A stretch of 64,000 nt of DNA, taken from positions 35,160,765 through 35,224,764 of the forward strand of contig JAQNBH010000004.1 in assembly GCA_028752905.1 (NCBI GenBank), given 5' to 3'. The position numbers and the translations under genes were made by a program. The stretch is from Cladorhizidae sp. MBARI D1340-BT2. Taxonomy: Eukaryota; Porifera; Demospongiae; Poecilosclerida; Cladorhizidae. This document shows, piece by piece, positions 1 through 11,036 of this stretch; the stretch's first letter is position 1; each line of letters begins with the position of its first letter. The notes beneath the pieces are model-generated. The model saw nothing but the letters and a program-made list of their open reading frames with translations. It searched no databases and had not been told where the DNA came from.

Positions 1-572
1 GATGGTGTCAGCATGGACAGTCTTGACACACATGTATACATTTTTATCATTGATTTTTAAAGTATGAAGTAGTTCGATATATTAAGTTACAATAAATCTA
101 TAACAATAATATTCTGATCTAGATTATGCAGAATCAGCTGCTTAGTGCTGCAGGCTGAGTGAATCAAGACTTCTCAAGGCAAGAGGGAGGTTAGGTTTTC
201 AACTGCTTCCAGTATGGCTTCGAAGTGTTCACTTAGTTGAGGATGACTGCATGTGCATCCGCCAGCTTCTACTGCTGTAGTCGAGAGTAGCAAAGTAAAA
301 AAGTGGACAACATAATTGTCATTCCTTACAGAAATATAGCAATACCATTTAAGTGGGCAAACATCAAATGCATTGTGATACATAGTTGTCATTATTATGT
401 TGTGAACAAATACACTATTAAATGTTTATTTGCGATCATTCAGTAATGATAGGGCAGTAACAAAAAAAATTAAGGGAGAGAACTTAGGCAAATGCATACT
501 GCATTCATTCATAATGCTCTTGACATTGCACCTCCATCTTTTTTCTCTTCAGTCTCTTGCTCAAAACATGAA
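1..572. other. No gene recognised
   Basis: AT-rich sequence without a convincing open frame, splice pattern or repeat. Short open frames here have no recognisable motif. Confidence 0.4.
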
Positions 573-791
573 ATGGCATATATACCTCTAGTTTGTGGAG
601 TGGAGGTGACTTGCTGTATATGTATGGAGGTGTTGTGCCATCCAGTAGAGCTAGACTGTGGAATACTTGTGTATTTTAGGTGTCTACCTCAATGGATTTG
701 TATTAGTTGCAAACTCACCTGCCCCTGTTATTATAATCATTCACTCAACAGTGGTCACTTTTGGTTCCCTAATGCCATCTGGGAGTTCTAG
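573..791 (+). pseudogene. Degenerate RING-finger-like fragment
   Basis: The frame from the ATG at 573 reads a Cys-rich stretch beginning CCICMEVLCHPVELDCG and continuing to a TCPC motif. The spacing resembles a RING finger (CxxC, about eleven residues, C, then CPxC). Two positions where a RING would carry Cys appear to be Tyr (in LVYFRC and CPCYY), and the usual His is absent, so zinc binding looks lost. Nothing recognisable flanks it. Such RING modules are common in ubiquitin ligases and in some transposon proteins; which it came from cannot be told. It could also be chance Cys enrichment. Confidence 0.25.
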
Positions 792-1798
792 TGGTCTTCT
801 TGTTCACTGTAACAAGCAGTGCTTTGAGAGCCGATAAATGTGTTAAACACGTGGAGCTCAACCACAATAATATTTCCATTAACTCAACCCTCATTAACTC
901 AACCCTCTCATTATCTAAAATATCAAAAGATGATATAATATTCCACGCACTCAAACTTAGAAGCAAGTGACAGATAACAAGCTGAAATGAATGCTTGTAG
1001 GGAACACTAGTGTCGCAAAAGGACCCAACACATGGACAGGTAGTTATGTATTGCAACAAGCTCATTCATAACCACATAACTTCCTCACATTTTATTACTA
1101 GTCTATGCCTATGACACTGATCACTGGGTACAGAGTCTCAACCTCATAGGATCCAAGAAGACAGACCAATGTCAATCATATCATCTCTGTGATACACTAT
1201 GCCATCAGTGATGGACACAACAAGTGCCAGTTGCAATCTAAGATGAGGTACTTGACAAGTGCACATCTTGAGGATCGTTATTCCATGGCTCAGGAGGCAA
1301 CATATAGGAATACCTAATGATGTGGATTGACTCAAACATAATTATTTCTTAGTATTTCTTACTATAAAAATTGCACTAAAAAGATAGTTTTAGGATGGCA
1401 TATATTCTATGTACATGCATACATCCTGTTACAAATATATGGTTCTCTAGTTCAAGTATAACTTAGTGTGTAAAATTAGCTGCTGTCCACATCAACTAGT
1501 TTTGTAGTGGCTGGGAGCTCTTAACCTGAAGCACTTCTAAAAGCTTGCTGGCTTGTAGAGTAATAAAAGGCCTAGCAACTTTTGCAAGCATGTACCTCAA
1601 TCATGATAAGGGCAATGAGATGGACCTTGACCACCTAGGCTCATATTTTGCTTTACAGCCATGACAAGGTATAGCCAAGTCCATGATTGCTTGATGAAAG
1701 AGTGTAGTAGGTGGCAGGTCAAACCAATGCCTATGGATACAGCTAATTAAGATAAAGAGGAGTTGACACAAGATGAGTGGCAGAACAGGAGTTATGAC
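792..1798. other. No gene recognised
   Basis: Intergenic or intronic AT-rich DNA. The short open frames on both strands show no domain motif or coding bias I can defend. Confidence 0.4.
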
Positions 1799-1799
1799 T

Positions 1800-1935
1800 T
1801 TCTCAATAATTATGTTAAAATTTTCTCTTGATATTTCGACTAGATGCTCTAGCCCTCATCAGAAATGCTGATACTGATGCAGGCTAGAGCATCTAAGCAA
1901 AATGTCGAAAGAGTATATTTTAAGTCGATTATTGA
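1800..1935. repeat. Foldback repeat with hammerhead-like core
   Basis: Two inverted copies of one unit of about 65 bp lie head to head. Both ends read TCTCAATAAT outward-in, and the arms contain CTAGATGCTCTAGCC and its complement. On the minus strand the left arm reads CTGATGA, then a stem-capable GGCTAGA-GCA-TCTAGTC, then GAAA, which is the order of conserved blocks in a hammerhead ribozyme. One extra G sits between CTGATGA and the stem, and no clear stem III is visible. Related single units occur at 51600-51663 and, weakly, at 26950-26995, so this is a dispersed repeat family. Confidence 0.6.
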
Positions 1936-3189
1936 GATTGTTGTAATTTGTTAGGTCAAATCAGAGTGTAGTTAAGAGAAAAATTGCTTAATTTACACTT
2001 CCATTTAAACAAAGCGAATCAGTGTCACAACAAAAGTTTATCATGTTAAAATTAATTTCTGGAAGGTTTTGTCAGATAACAAGGTTGTAACATTAAACAT
2101 CAGAATAACAAAAGTAAACTGTAGTTATAATTATAATAAAGTTACACACTCTCAAAGCAGGGCCTCAATCACAATCCAGGATTTCAAACTACATGAAGTT
2201 AACATGAACAGCTGAGAGCTCACAGTGTGGGTTGGGGGTGATAAGAAATGTTCTGTGAGACACACACACAACAATAAAACAACAACCATCATTTTGTAGC
2301 TTTGCATCATCTCCTATATAGCTATATATATCAGCAACAAGACTAGACCACACTGTTTTATTGCACACATAAGGAGTAGAATCTGGCGACCTCACAAAAT
2401 TAATTTCGTTTTGAAACATGCAATTTTGACATGGCTATTCCTATACCGTCAAGTTTAGTTCCAGAAGGGAGCATGCAGATTGAAAGTTTTATATATATAC
2501 TGTAGAGGTTATAGAGCTGCAAGGTTGGGATTTCTTCCTTCCTAAATCCCTCCTCCTTGAAGTGTCAGAGCTCATGACTCAGCAATGTACTTATAGTAGC
2601 ATCCCGTGTGACAATTGTGCCGTAAAGAACGTAAGAATAACTGTCAATCAAATATCGCTAATTAATATATAAACCAAAAACTGAATAAGCCAAGCTTATT
2701 AGCGAGAAACTCTACTATATAAAGTATAAGTTCATTGAATTTATCAACAATCAAGGTGTGGGGAATCATAAGGATTATTGGTCTGGCAGGGAATCCTTTA
2801 CTCCTATATATATATGCTGATTTAAGGTTGGGCAAGATTTGAATAGTTTTGCAGTACAGACAGTTCCGAAAATTGTACTTGTGTTTTTACTTTCTGATTT
2901 TACAGGCATCATACATTTAAAACTAAAGTTGTTGAAATGCTGAAAGCATACTTATAGGGAGCCAAATTATAGGGAGCCAAATTAAGTTTACTTATTTGAA
3001 GACAGAATTGGGACAAATTTGCTAACAAGATAACAGTTGATAATTTGACTGAAATGGTGATTTTTTGCTGACCTAATGCAAACCCAAACCCACTCTATTC
3101 TATTTGAGCTATTAAAGTTGAAGTGGAATCAAAATAAATTGAGCAGTTTAGTGTTACAGACAATGCCACAAATTCAAAATATTGCAGTC
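1936..3189. other. No gene recognised
   Basis: AT-rich sequence with scattered short direct repeats, for example a doubled 'agggagccaaatta' near 2957-2985. No supportable gene. Confidence 0.4.
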
Positions 3190-3306
3190 ATTTGAAATGA
3201 TCGCGCACGCGTATTAGGACCCCCCTTGTCACGACAGGTTGCATCCGTTTCCGTTGCCAGGCGTGGTCGTGGCAGTAGCAGTTCCTTCGTGTCAACTACG
3301 AAAAGG
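3190..3306 (+). other. Possible 5' non-coding exon
   Basis: A short GC-richer island in an AT-rich surround ends in ACGAAAAG|GTTAGC, a fair splice donor. A fair acceptor (TAGCGTGCAG) lies at 3850-3859, one base before the ATG of the CARD-like exon. This would fit an untranslated first exon of that gene. It is inference only; transcript reads across 3306/3860 would decide. Confidence 0.25.
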
Positions 3307-3390
3307 TTAGCGCTTGTATCTAGATCATGCCATTTGCCTTACTGCTAGGGTGAGGGGTAGAACTGTGTCATCTTCATTTTATAGTTTTGT

Positions 3391-3424
3391 TGTTGTGTGT
3401 GTGTGTGGGGGGGGGGGGGGGGGG
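3391..3424. repeat. (GT)n/(G)n simple repeat
   Basis: A short GT run followed by a poly-G tract, in the candidate intron upstream of the CARD-like exon. Confidence 0.8.
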
Positions 3425-3811
3425 TGGCTATTGGGCCAATGTATGTATCCTAGACTTGCACACTGTTCCCCTGAAAGCTTCTAGGGTATACAGGCTCTGG
3501 CATTCATCCATGGATTCCAGATAAATGTGGCCAACTGCCTCCTGTACTAATAAAGTTCCTGTGATATCAAAAACATTTTTAAAGATATGTAGCTAACGTG
3601 ATAGGCTTTGGCCCTGAATTTCAATGGTACTTAGAAGAAAATGAGCCTTAAAGTTATGTATTATCTTGATAGGTAATATTCTCCCGAGGGACAGCATTTC
3701 AACTGTGTAGGAAGCATTGTCGCTGGATGAGGTGAGGGGATGTATTGAAACACTATAAACTTGGACAATTGTACGTATTACCTGTTTGTAAACAATTATG
3801 CTTATTAACCT

Positions 3812-3820
3812 TATATAAAA
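3812..3820 (+). promoter_or_regulatory. TATA-like sequence
   Basis: TTATATAAA lies about 40 bp upstream of the ATG at 3861. It could be a core promoter if transcription starts just before the CARD-like exon, but such AT-rich words are common here and the alternative upstream exon would make it intronic. Confidence 0.15.
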
Positions 3821-3860
3821 AATTAATCCACAATTTGTAGCATTTGGCTAGCGTGCAGTG

Positions 3861-4218
3861 ATGGCGTCCACAGAGTCCATAACGCTAAAGAATTGCACCA
3901 GAGAAATGGCGATTACCATACAAATCAACCTGAAAGACATAGCCAATTTCTTGTACATAAGAAACATCCTTCCCAGAGCGACCTACTATTCCGTTACTAA
4001 CGTTAGATCCATGCTGACACCTGAAGAGAAAGCATGCGAAGTGTTGGGTGTCCTTATAAACAAAGTGGAGAAGGACAAAGATGTTTATCGAATATTCATG
4101 GAATACGTGCTCACAGAGCCACAGTATCGTGCAATCGCAGAAATCTTGATGAAGGAGTATGCGAGACTGGATCCTGAAGCAGCTCCTGCCAAATTGACGT
4201 CTGATCGCAGTGATGAAG
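3861..4218 (+). CDS. CARD-like death-fold exon, probable N-terminus of an NLR protein
   Basis: The first ATG (3861) opens a frame of 119 codons plus one base. Residues about 15-95 have the amphipathic helix pattern of a CARD/death-fold domain: INLKDIANFLY, then a basic-aliphatic helix, then LTPEEKACEVLGVLINKVEK, then DVYRIFMEYVL and a last helix YRAIAEILMKEY. CARD domains mediate homotypic assembly of immune signalling complexes in the cytoplasm. The open frame runs on to 4268, but AAG|GTGTGT at 4216-4224 is a good donor, and splicing there leaves phase 1. That is the entry phase of the linker exons and of the NACHT exon at 40812, which suggests this is the first coding exon of that gene. A stand-alone CARD protein of 135 residues is the alternative. 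No disabling mutations are seen. Confidence 0.6.
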
Positions 4219-4849
4219 GTGTGTTTTGTATCCCACAGCTGACTCGTATGTTAATGTTAGAGCCATGATCGGAGGTTGGAATTTTAGGCAGGGGAAATTC
4301 CAAGAAGTTATTTTGGCAGTTGGGACGTCGCCCAATTCCTTAATTATGACGTCAGTTTAGCAGCTGGTATGATTAAATCTTGTGTGGGAATGCTCATATC
4401 ACTTTTTCTATATTTAAAGCACACCATGGTTAATTGCTAATCTCACAATCCTAGCATTACATCATCATGATGTCATGATCAAAACTGTACCCATCAGTAC
4501 TGGGTTAGGGATAGAGTTAGGTTAGAGATGGGGCAATGGATGGGGCAGGGCAGTGGCTAGGGTTACTGATAGGACAGTAGGTAGGCTTAGTTAGGGCAAT
4601 GGCTAGATCAGTGTCATCATGGTGATGTAGCTTCTATTCTTGCGACATGAGGAATCACTCTGTTAACTTTCTACTAGTTTGATGTCTGTATATATTTGCA
4701 TTTTGCAAGAGCGACGATTATTAAAAGCTCATGCATGCATTTATATATTTGCTGCAAGAAAATATGTATCTTTCATGCTTGTTAGCACATGTGCAGTATC
4801 AGGTGGCTCAGTGTCGTCGTGGGCAATCCCATGACATCCATGAGTGACC
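4219..4849. other. Probable intron sequence, no gene recognised
   Basis: Follows the donor at 4219. Holds short GGGCAATGG/TAGGTTAGG-type imperfect repeats at 4500-4620 and nothing else recognisable. Confidence 0.35.
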
Positions 4850-5160
4850 AAGTTACTAGGGATGTACGAGGATCATCCGCTCATGGCAGAGACAATAAGG
4901 ACATCTGGCAGAGTTACTAGGGATATCCAGGGTTCATCCGCAGAAGTCCACGTATGTCCAATGACCGCCTGTCAGAATAGCCACGGATGGAAGAGTTTCT
5001 AGGGACATCTGCAGATGAACCCCGGATATCCCTAGTAACTCGGCCATCCGCAGATGAAACCTGGATATCCATAGTAACTCGGCCATTCGCAGATGAACCC
5101 TGGATATCCCTAGTAACTGCCATTCACAATTATCCATGTACATCCCTATTAACTTGGTCA
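4850..5160. repeat. Minisatellite, imperfect units of about 38 bp
   Basis: Repeats the words CCGCAGATGAA, GGATATCC and TAGTAACTCGGCCAT several times, with some units inverted at the left end because GGATATCC is palindromic. The apparent open frames on both strands here come from the repeat. Confidence 0.75.
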
Positions 5161-5209
5161 TCCATGGATGACACAGGAGTGATGATACCCTGGTCTTTAT
5201 AACCTGATC

Positions 5210-5432
5210 TCTATTGTGGACTCTACACCCTGGTCTCTATACCCTGGTCTCTATACCTCGTCTCTATACCTTGGTCACCATACCATGGCCTCTATACGCT
5301 GGTCTCTATACCTTCTCTATGCCCTGGTCTCTATACCTTCTCTATTCTCTGGTCTGTGTACCCTGGCCTGTATGCCCTGACTCCTGTACGTGCGCCCCTA
5401 TACCTCTCTAACTGGTCTATAACTGGTCTCTA
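5210..5432. repeat. Short tandem repeat of CTGGTCTCTATACC
   Basis: About a dozen diverged copies of a 12-16 bp unit. It ends at the insertion site of the Tc1/mariner-type element, whose TA target is at 5431-5432. Confidence 0.8.
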
Positions 5433-5647
5433 CAGTACAAGCCAAAAAAAACTTTACGTACCGTTTGCGTTGGACGTTTGTGGTACGTTTGAGTCACAGC
5501 GTCGCCAAACGTTCGCGAAAAACGTTAAGGCAGGGATCGTTAATTGAGCGTTGTAAAATTGAATTTCACTAGCTCATGCCAGATCGACGAAGGCGGGAGA
5601 AAGGCTAACTGTCGTTGCTCTAGCGGCTATTCTTTTTCAGAATCAAG

Positions 5648-6030
5648 ATGCCTTATTCCATTATAAGAACAGAATTCTATTCTTTAGGATCTAGAGGATT
5701 CAAGGCTGCAGCTATCGTCTGTATTTTGAAGGAGGGCCTGACAGCAATAAGGCAAAGCGTCCAGTTTGTCAAGCACTTGCGAGACTGGTATCACCTTACA
5801 GCCATGGAGCGGGGGAGACCTTTTTTTTTTATTGCTAGCCCAAAACTCGTGGTGGAAAAGATGCTGGAAGATGATGAGAAGACAGCATACCAACTGCAGT
5901 TCTCCTTCACAGCGAAGGGAACCCAGTCTTGCTTTGCAGGACATTGCTTGTGTTGATATTTTGAGGCAGTGGTAATGCCAACTGATAAGAGAAGCCAACA
6001 AGGTTTGTGTTGAACTCGTTTTGGGATGGA
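5648..6030 (+). pseudogene. Tc1/mariner transposase, N-terminal part (broken)
   Basis: The frame from the ATG at 5648 starts MPYSIIRTEFYSLGSRGFKA, continues with ILKEGLTAIRQSVQFVKHLR and reaches KMLEDDEKTAYQLQ. This is the paired-type helix-turn-helix DNA-binding region of Tc1-like transposases followed by the second HTH. It stops at 5956. A further family motif, CQLIREANK, is readable in another frame at about 5977-6003, so there is at least one frameshift. The catalytic core after this point is unrecognisable and the inner element at 6330 interrupts it. A poly-T run at 5821-5830 replaces the usual GSGRP linker. Confidence 0.7.
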
Positions 6031-6329
6031 ACTGTGAAAGTTAATATCTAGTGTAGAAGCTTTCTGTGTCACACTGAAGCTATGTTGGTTGCTATTGGCT
6101 AATGATAATCTAGGCCTGGGTCTTGATGGTATTTTGGCTAGAGCCAATGTGCCGATTGGGATAAGCCATTGGATTAAAAAAATATATATATATATATATA
6201 TATAGTTTAGGGACTTTGTAGATGTTATGCCTTAAGACTAGGTCAAGAGTTGATATAGAACGCCGGTGAATTGGTATAGTGACTCATGTAATAACATGAT
6301 CAATAGCGGTATCATTTATCCCTGTCCTA

Positions 6330-8386
6330 CAGTATCGGCCAAAAATAACTTTACGTTGCGTTTTCGGACAATGTACGTACTACGTTTTGCGAGCAAGCGT
6401 TGCGTGTGCGTTCCTTACTGTTTTTCCAATCGTACTTCTAAAACGTAGGTGCGTTGTGCAGCTGGAACGCATGCGTTCATTGTATAAACGTTCACGTGAT
6501 ATGTTTCGTCGCTCGCTCGAGTAGCTTACAGCTCTCTTTCTCGCGCTGTGGTGTATCAGCCTACAAGAAGCAAAAGCAAAGAATTCTGAACCTTAGCCTA
6601 AGCTTTGAAGCACCCAAGATATTGATGGGACGACCTGAGATTCCTGAAACATTACCTGCGATCACACACGACCTTTTGTTCAAGGAGCAAATTGGTAGGC
6701 TCCAAGGCAGGTTAAGTTTTTGTGCCATGCCATGAATTATAGAAAACTGGTAGCTTACAAGGCTTACTAGGAATATGAAGTCAGGAACCTGAAATGCCTT
6801 TATATGCAGCCAAGTGGCAGGTTAAGTTTTTGTGCCATGCCATGAATTATAGAAAACTGGTAGCATACAAGGAATATGAAGTCAGGAACCTGAAATGCCT
6901 TTATATGCAGAGCATTACAAAAACCATACTAGATTACATTGACAACATGATGGCCTACTAACTACAGTCGAGGCTTTCTTCAAAGCAATGAGTGCCGGCT
7001 TTGGTGTAGGACAAACATCGAGTGGTTGTACATTGCTGCATGGCAATTCATATTGCCGTCTATTCTGAGGCAAACAAAGTAATGATTTGGCTTATGGGTA
7101 CTTAACCTATTTGAGATGACACGGGCGATGTATAAGCCAACTAAGATACACATAACTTGCGTGCCCGAGCTCAACCCTGGTGGAGCTCAAGTAACCAGGT
7201 GTTGTTTTTTTAACACCGTATTTTGTCTCCCACACTCCAGGTCAAGAGATCGGGAGTGGCACAGCAATTTGTCAGCAAGTGCATTTGAGAATATCATCTG
7301 GTTTGACTAGTGTACTGTGAAGCTTCTGCTACCCAGAAGATTTGTTGAGGCAATTCTTCACATCATCAAACTAAATAGCAGTGCTACTGGGTATTGATAA
7401 TGTGTATTTCAATTTATGCAACATCTTTGTGTGTGGTTTGGTGCAGTAGTTGTTATCTGACAATATTGACAAGGTAAGTAAAGGTCCTGTTATGTAGGTG
7501 TAAAGCTAGTTGTTGGTTTGTATCTTCTGGGCCAGTTTGACATCTCCATCCTCGGACTGGATACCTGCATTTACAAACCACAGACATCCAACATTTAAAG
7601 TGCTATTAGTCACAACAGTTGCTGACTAGCTTCCCCCTTTTGGAGCCACCCCCCCCCCAAAAAAACCAAAACACAGGATACATCATCATGTAATGGCGAC
7701 AGTTCTCATGCAGCCAAAATATCGCACAGTAACTTGCATTAAGACATACACACCACTTAGCGAGCCACTGATCACATAATCCAAGCTTGTTACATTTGAC
7801 AAACAGGTGGAGGTCTTCAAGACCATTTTGTGTGCAACAACTTTAGCTCATATACAAGTATGTTCTGATCAAGCTCTAGTGAAAATAGAGCTACTTAGAT
7901 TGTCAACCAGATGATTACTAAGATGCCCTGACAAAGACCAAAGTATTTGAAAGGAAAAGAATTAGCACTGAAGTAGCTAGCAACAAAAATCTAAGCTACA
8001 ATGAAATACTAGCAAGTAAAATTTATTCAGACAAAGGGACTAGCCCAGCTAGCAAGACAAAAAATTGAAAAAGTACCTCAACACATCAAGAGCAAACACT
8101 TACTTCTTTTGGGAATAGTATCGATTTGACAGAGCTACATTACCTAAACTAGCCCGCTGCTGCAATGTTACCTAAATAGAATTTAACCTCCGAATGCGCG
8201 CTATTCCTATTTGTCACGTGTCAGATCAAGGTAAAAATAAACAACGATGCGTTCCAACGGTGCGTGCAACGTTCGTGCGTACCGTTCGCCGTGCGTTCTT
8301 AAATGGTAGCTCGTGCGTTGCTTTTTAAACGCACGAGCGTAACGTTGTACAGAAACGCAACGTAAAGTTATTTTTGACCGCTACTG
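6330..8386. mobile_element. Non-autonomous CAGTA-terminus element nested in the Tc1 element
   Basis: Terminal inverted repeats of about 37 bp begin CAGTATCGGCCAAAAATAAC at the left, and the right end is the complement of CAGTAGCGGTCAAAAATAAC. Both sides carry TA (6328-6329, 8387-8388). The subterminal DNA is packed with TGCGTT/AACGTT words, as in the outer element and the element at 36106, so they form one family. The 2-kb interior has no transposase-like frame, so it must have been mobilised in trans. It contains a 110-bp tandem duplication at about 6706-6905 (shared words GGCAGGTTAAG and TGCCATGCCATGAATTATAG). Confidence 0.75.
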
Positions 8387-8639
8387 TAGGTCAAGAGATT
8401 GGAGCGAGACAGGCAGAACCTTGAAGAGGCAGCCAATGGACAGACGAGTGCACAGTTCATTTGGAAACACATAGGCTTTTTTTTTGTATAAGGCAAGCAC
8501 GAAAGAACAAGCCAAGATATGATTCATGTTGTATTATGGTTGTGTAATAAGGTGTAGATTTATGGTATACTCGGTGTTTTAAACCTCTGTTTATTTGATT
8601 ATAGCGTGAAACATTTGGTGAAGGTGCATGTGTGAGCCG

Positions 8640-8912
8640 GTATTATGAGAACCCCACTTTTTGTTCAAATTCTACCAGACCCTTTTTACCCTTTGTAAAG
8701 GATGTTTGCTCCCATCACCGCTTCATGCAGGACACTGACCCCAAACGTACATCCAGGCTTGGCTAAGGAGTTGTTCGATATAAATTGATGGAGGATGCAG
8801 TTTCAAGATGCCAACCCCATTGAAGACCTGTGATACGAGTTGAAAGAGTACATCAGGAGAGAAGTGAAGCCCAAGCCCAAAGCTGAATTGGTGGACAGCA
8901 TAACACAATTTG
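8640..8912 (+). pseudogene. Tc1/mariner transposase, C-terminal part (broken)
   Basis: Reads HHRFMQDTDPKRTSR, the conserved block around the second catalytic Asp of Tc1 transposases (family form QDNDPKHTS), then a stop. In a shifted frame it reads KEYIRREVKPKPKAELVDSI, the C-terminal block. The third catalytic acidic residue region (family NPIE) survives only as ANPIEDL-like sequence around 8811-8826. Stops and at least two frameshifts make it non-functional. It belongs to the same gene as 5648-6030, separated by the inner element. Confidence 0.75.
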
Positions 8913-9805
8913 GATTAAATGCTGTAGATGTCAGAAGTAGAACAGACACATGGAGGGTTGGGCCACGGGGAGGTTTATTTGGAAATCACTTGCCAAGCAA
9001 TGCTTCTTGATATCAAGTTCGCAAAACTTTCGTGTGTTTGGGTGGAACTGGAGGTGTTTTTTTCTTCAAATTATCAATAAGAATCAATAAGAAGATATAA
9101 AATAATGGATAATTTCAAAACAACTATATATATATATCTAGTTATCGATCAAGTGTCCTGATCCCACCACCACAGATGTAGAGAGTGAAGAACTATAATC
9201 CTCGTCTTCCATGGCAGGCTTGAATTCTTCCTCCATGACTGCCTGGTAACTGCATTTCAAAATAGTAAATCACACCTGAATTTGATTTAAAGAATTTGAT
9301 TTAAAGAATTTGATTTAAAACTTACCAATAGCTGAAATCTTGCCTGTTATGTATCACCCTCACTGCCTTGACCTCCCACTGAGGAGCCCCCTAAAACATT
9401 GCTGCTTGGTACAGCCACCCAGAACTTTCATTCTGCCAGAAGACCAAACAATAGTCAGTATAATTATCATTACTGGATCCACTGTTCTAGCTTTTATTTT
9501 GGGGGGTTTCGTTTTCTTGAACGTTACTAAATAACACTAACAACTAGACTGAAGTAAAGGCTGGGTCACTACCACAGATAGGCGCTAGAGGTACAAGCCA
9601 TTGGAGTTCTACCTTGTATTACACTTACTGCTTAGAGCGAAGGTGGCAGCGAGAGTTCTTCTGTAAGCCATTCTCAGGACAAATCAAAAGTAGAAGCTGC
9701 AACAAAACCCAACAGTGATCAACAGTAGGCCGACTGACTTTACACGCTCTATCGAACACGTGGTGTAGGATACCGAATGTCGATTGCGCGTTTCGGGTAA
9801 TTAAA

Positions 9806-9942
9806 TAACGGTTCGTGCGTTGCGTTCTCAATACGTTGCTTGAGCGTTGCCTGTGCGTTCCTTGAGCGTTGCTTTAGCGTTTCTTAAGAAAGGGTTCTGC
9901 GTTGAATGTTTACCCAACGCAACGGTAAGTAAAGTTTTTTTT
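9806..9942. repeat. CGTT-rich subterminal block of the outer element
   Basis: Contains GTTGCGTT, GAGCGTTGC, GTGCGTTCC and GCTTTAGCGTTTC words in one orientation, ending just before the terminal inverted repeat. Repeated short words next to the termini of DNA transposons often serve as transposase binding sites; that role here is inferred. Confidence 0.6.
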
Positions 9943-10609
9943 GCCTCTACCAGGGTTGTATACAGAAATTTTGCCAAGGGGGGGCGAACTTGAGATATGG
10001 AAAAATAAAGGGGGGCGGAGAGCCTGGATGGTGCGGAAAGGGGACGTGCACCCTGGGCTTCCGCGTGGAGTACGAAAGTGTTTTACCCACAGGTATTTTT
10101 GCAGTACTAACTGTATATATAGCTGCTACTTATGATGGCATGCACTTTTTCTAAAATCTTTAGTACAACATTCCATCTTAAATATTTGCTGAAGTTGCAT
10201 GCTACGGCAATCAGCATATATAGATTAGATATAGTCACTTGTCACTCGTATAATGGAGGTGGGCTTTTGTGAAATCGAATTATGTTGCATTCCATGCATT
10301 TTCTTACAAAATCATGGACAACAGGTTTCATACACAATTTTTCTCTAGTTCTCTAGGGGGGGGGGGGGGGGGGGTGGAAATGGTTGGTCACTTGGTGCCC
10401 TAATTTTTGTTAATATTTTCTTAACATGTTCATAAGTTGTAAAAGGGGGGTCTGGGGGGAAGATCCCCCCATATTTTTTTTTGCTTTTACAATGTCTGAG
10501 GATAGCTATTTTGACTGACTACCAATGGCATTATGCTATACCGAACTATGGCTAGACTGTATATATTTCTCATGATATTGTAGCTGCTTGGAAAAAGGAG
10601 AGCATGTGT

Positions 10610-10995
10610 CATGACACGATGACATCACACACCACCACGTGCTCTCCTTTGTAGGTTTGTCACTTCTTTTGTTTCTCCTTCTTTCCCACTCCCTCTCTCT
10701 CAGTATTTTTAACTCAGTCCATTATGTCATGGTCTTCAAGTCTAATCTTAGACATGATGTCATCACACGCCACCACGTGTTCTCCTTTGTAGGTTTGTCA
10801 CTTCTTCAGTTCCCTCCTTCTTTCCCACTCTCTCTCAGTATTTTTAACTCAGTCCATTATGACATGGTCTTAAAGTCATCACACACCACCACGTGTTCTC
10901 CTTTGTAGGTTTGTCACTTCTTCAGTTCCCTCCTTCTTTCCCACTCTCTCTCAGTATTTTTAACTCAGTCCATTATGTCATGGTCTTAAAGTCTC
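10610..10995. repeat. Three tandem units of about 120 bp upstream of the hAT transposase
   Basis: Each unit holds ACCACGTG(T/C)TCTCCTTTG, a CCTTCTTTCCCACTC block and TTTTTAACTCAGTCCATTATG. It ends about 45 bp before the transposase ATG, so it probably includes its promoter or 5' UTR. The repeated CACGTG words are E-box-like, but a regulatory role is only a guess. Confidence 0.75.
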
Positions 10996-11036
10996 TATAA
11001 AAGAAACCTTACTAGCTGATTTCTCTTCATATTAAT

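Noticed and set aside
5684..6147. Minus-strand frames of 105-118 codons
   Set aside because: They lie opposite the Tc1 transposase remnant, whose plus-strand motifs are clear; antisense shadows.
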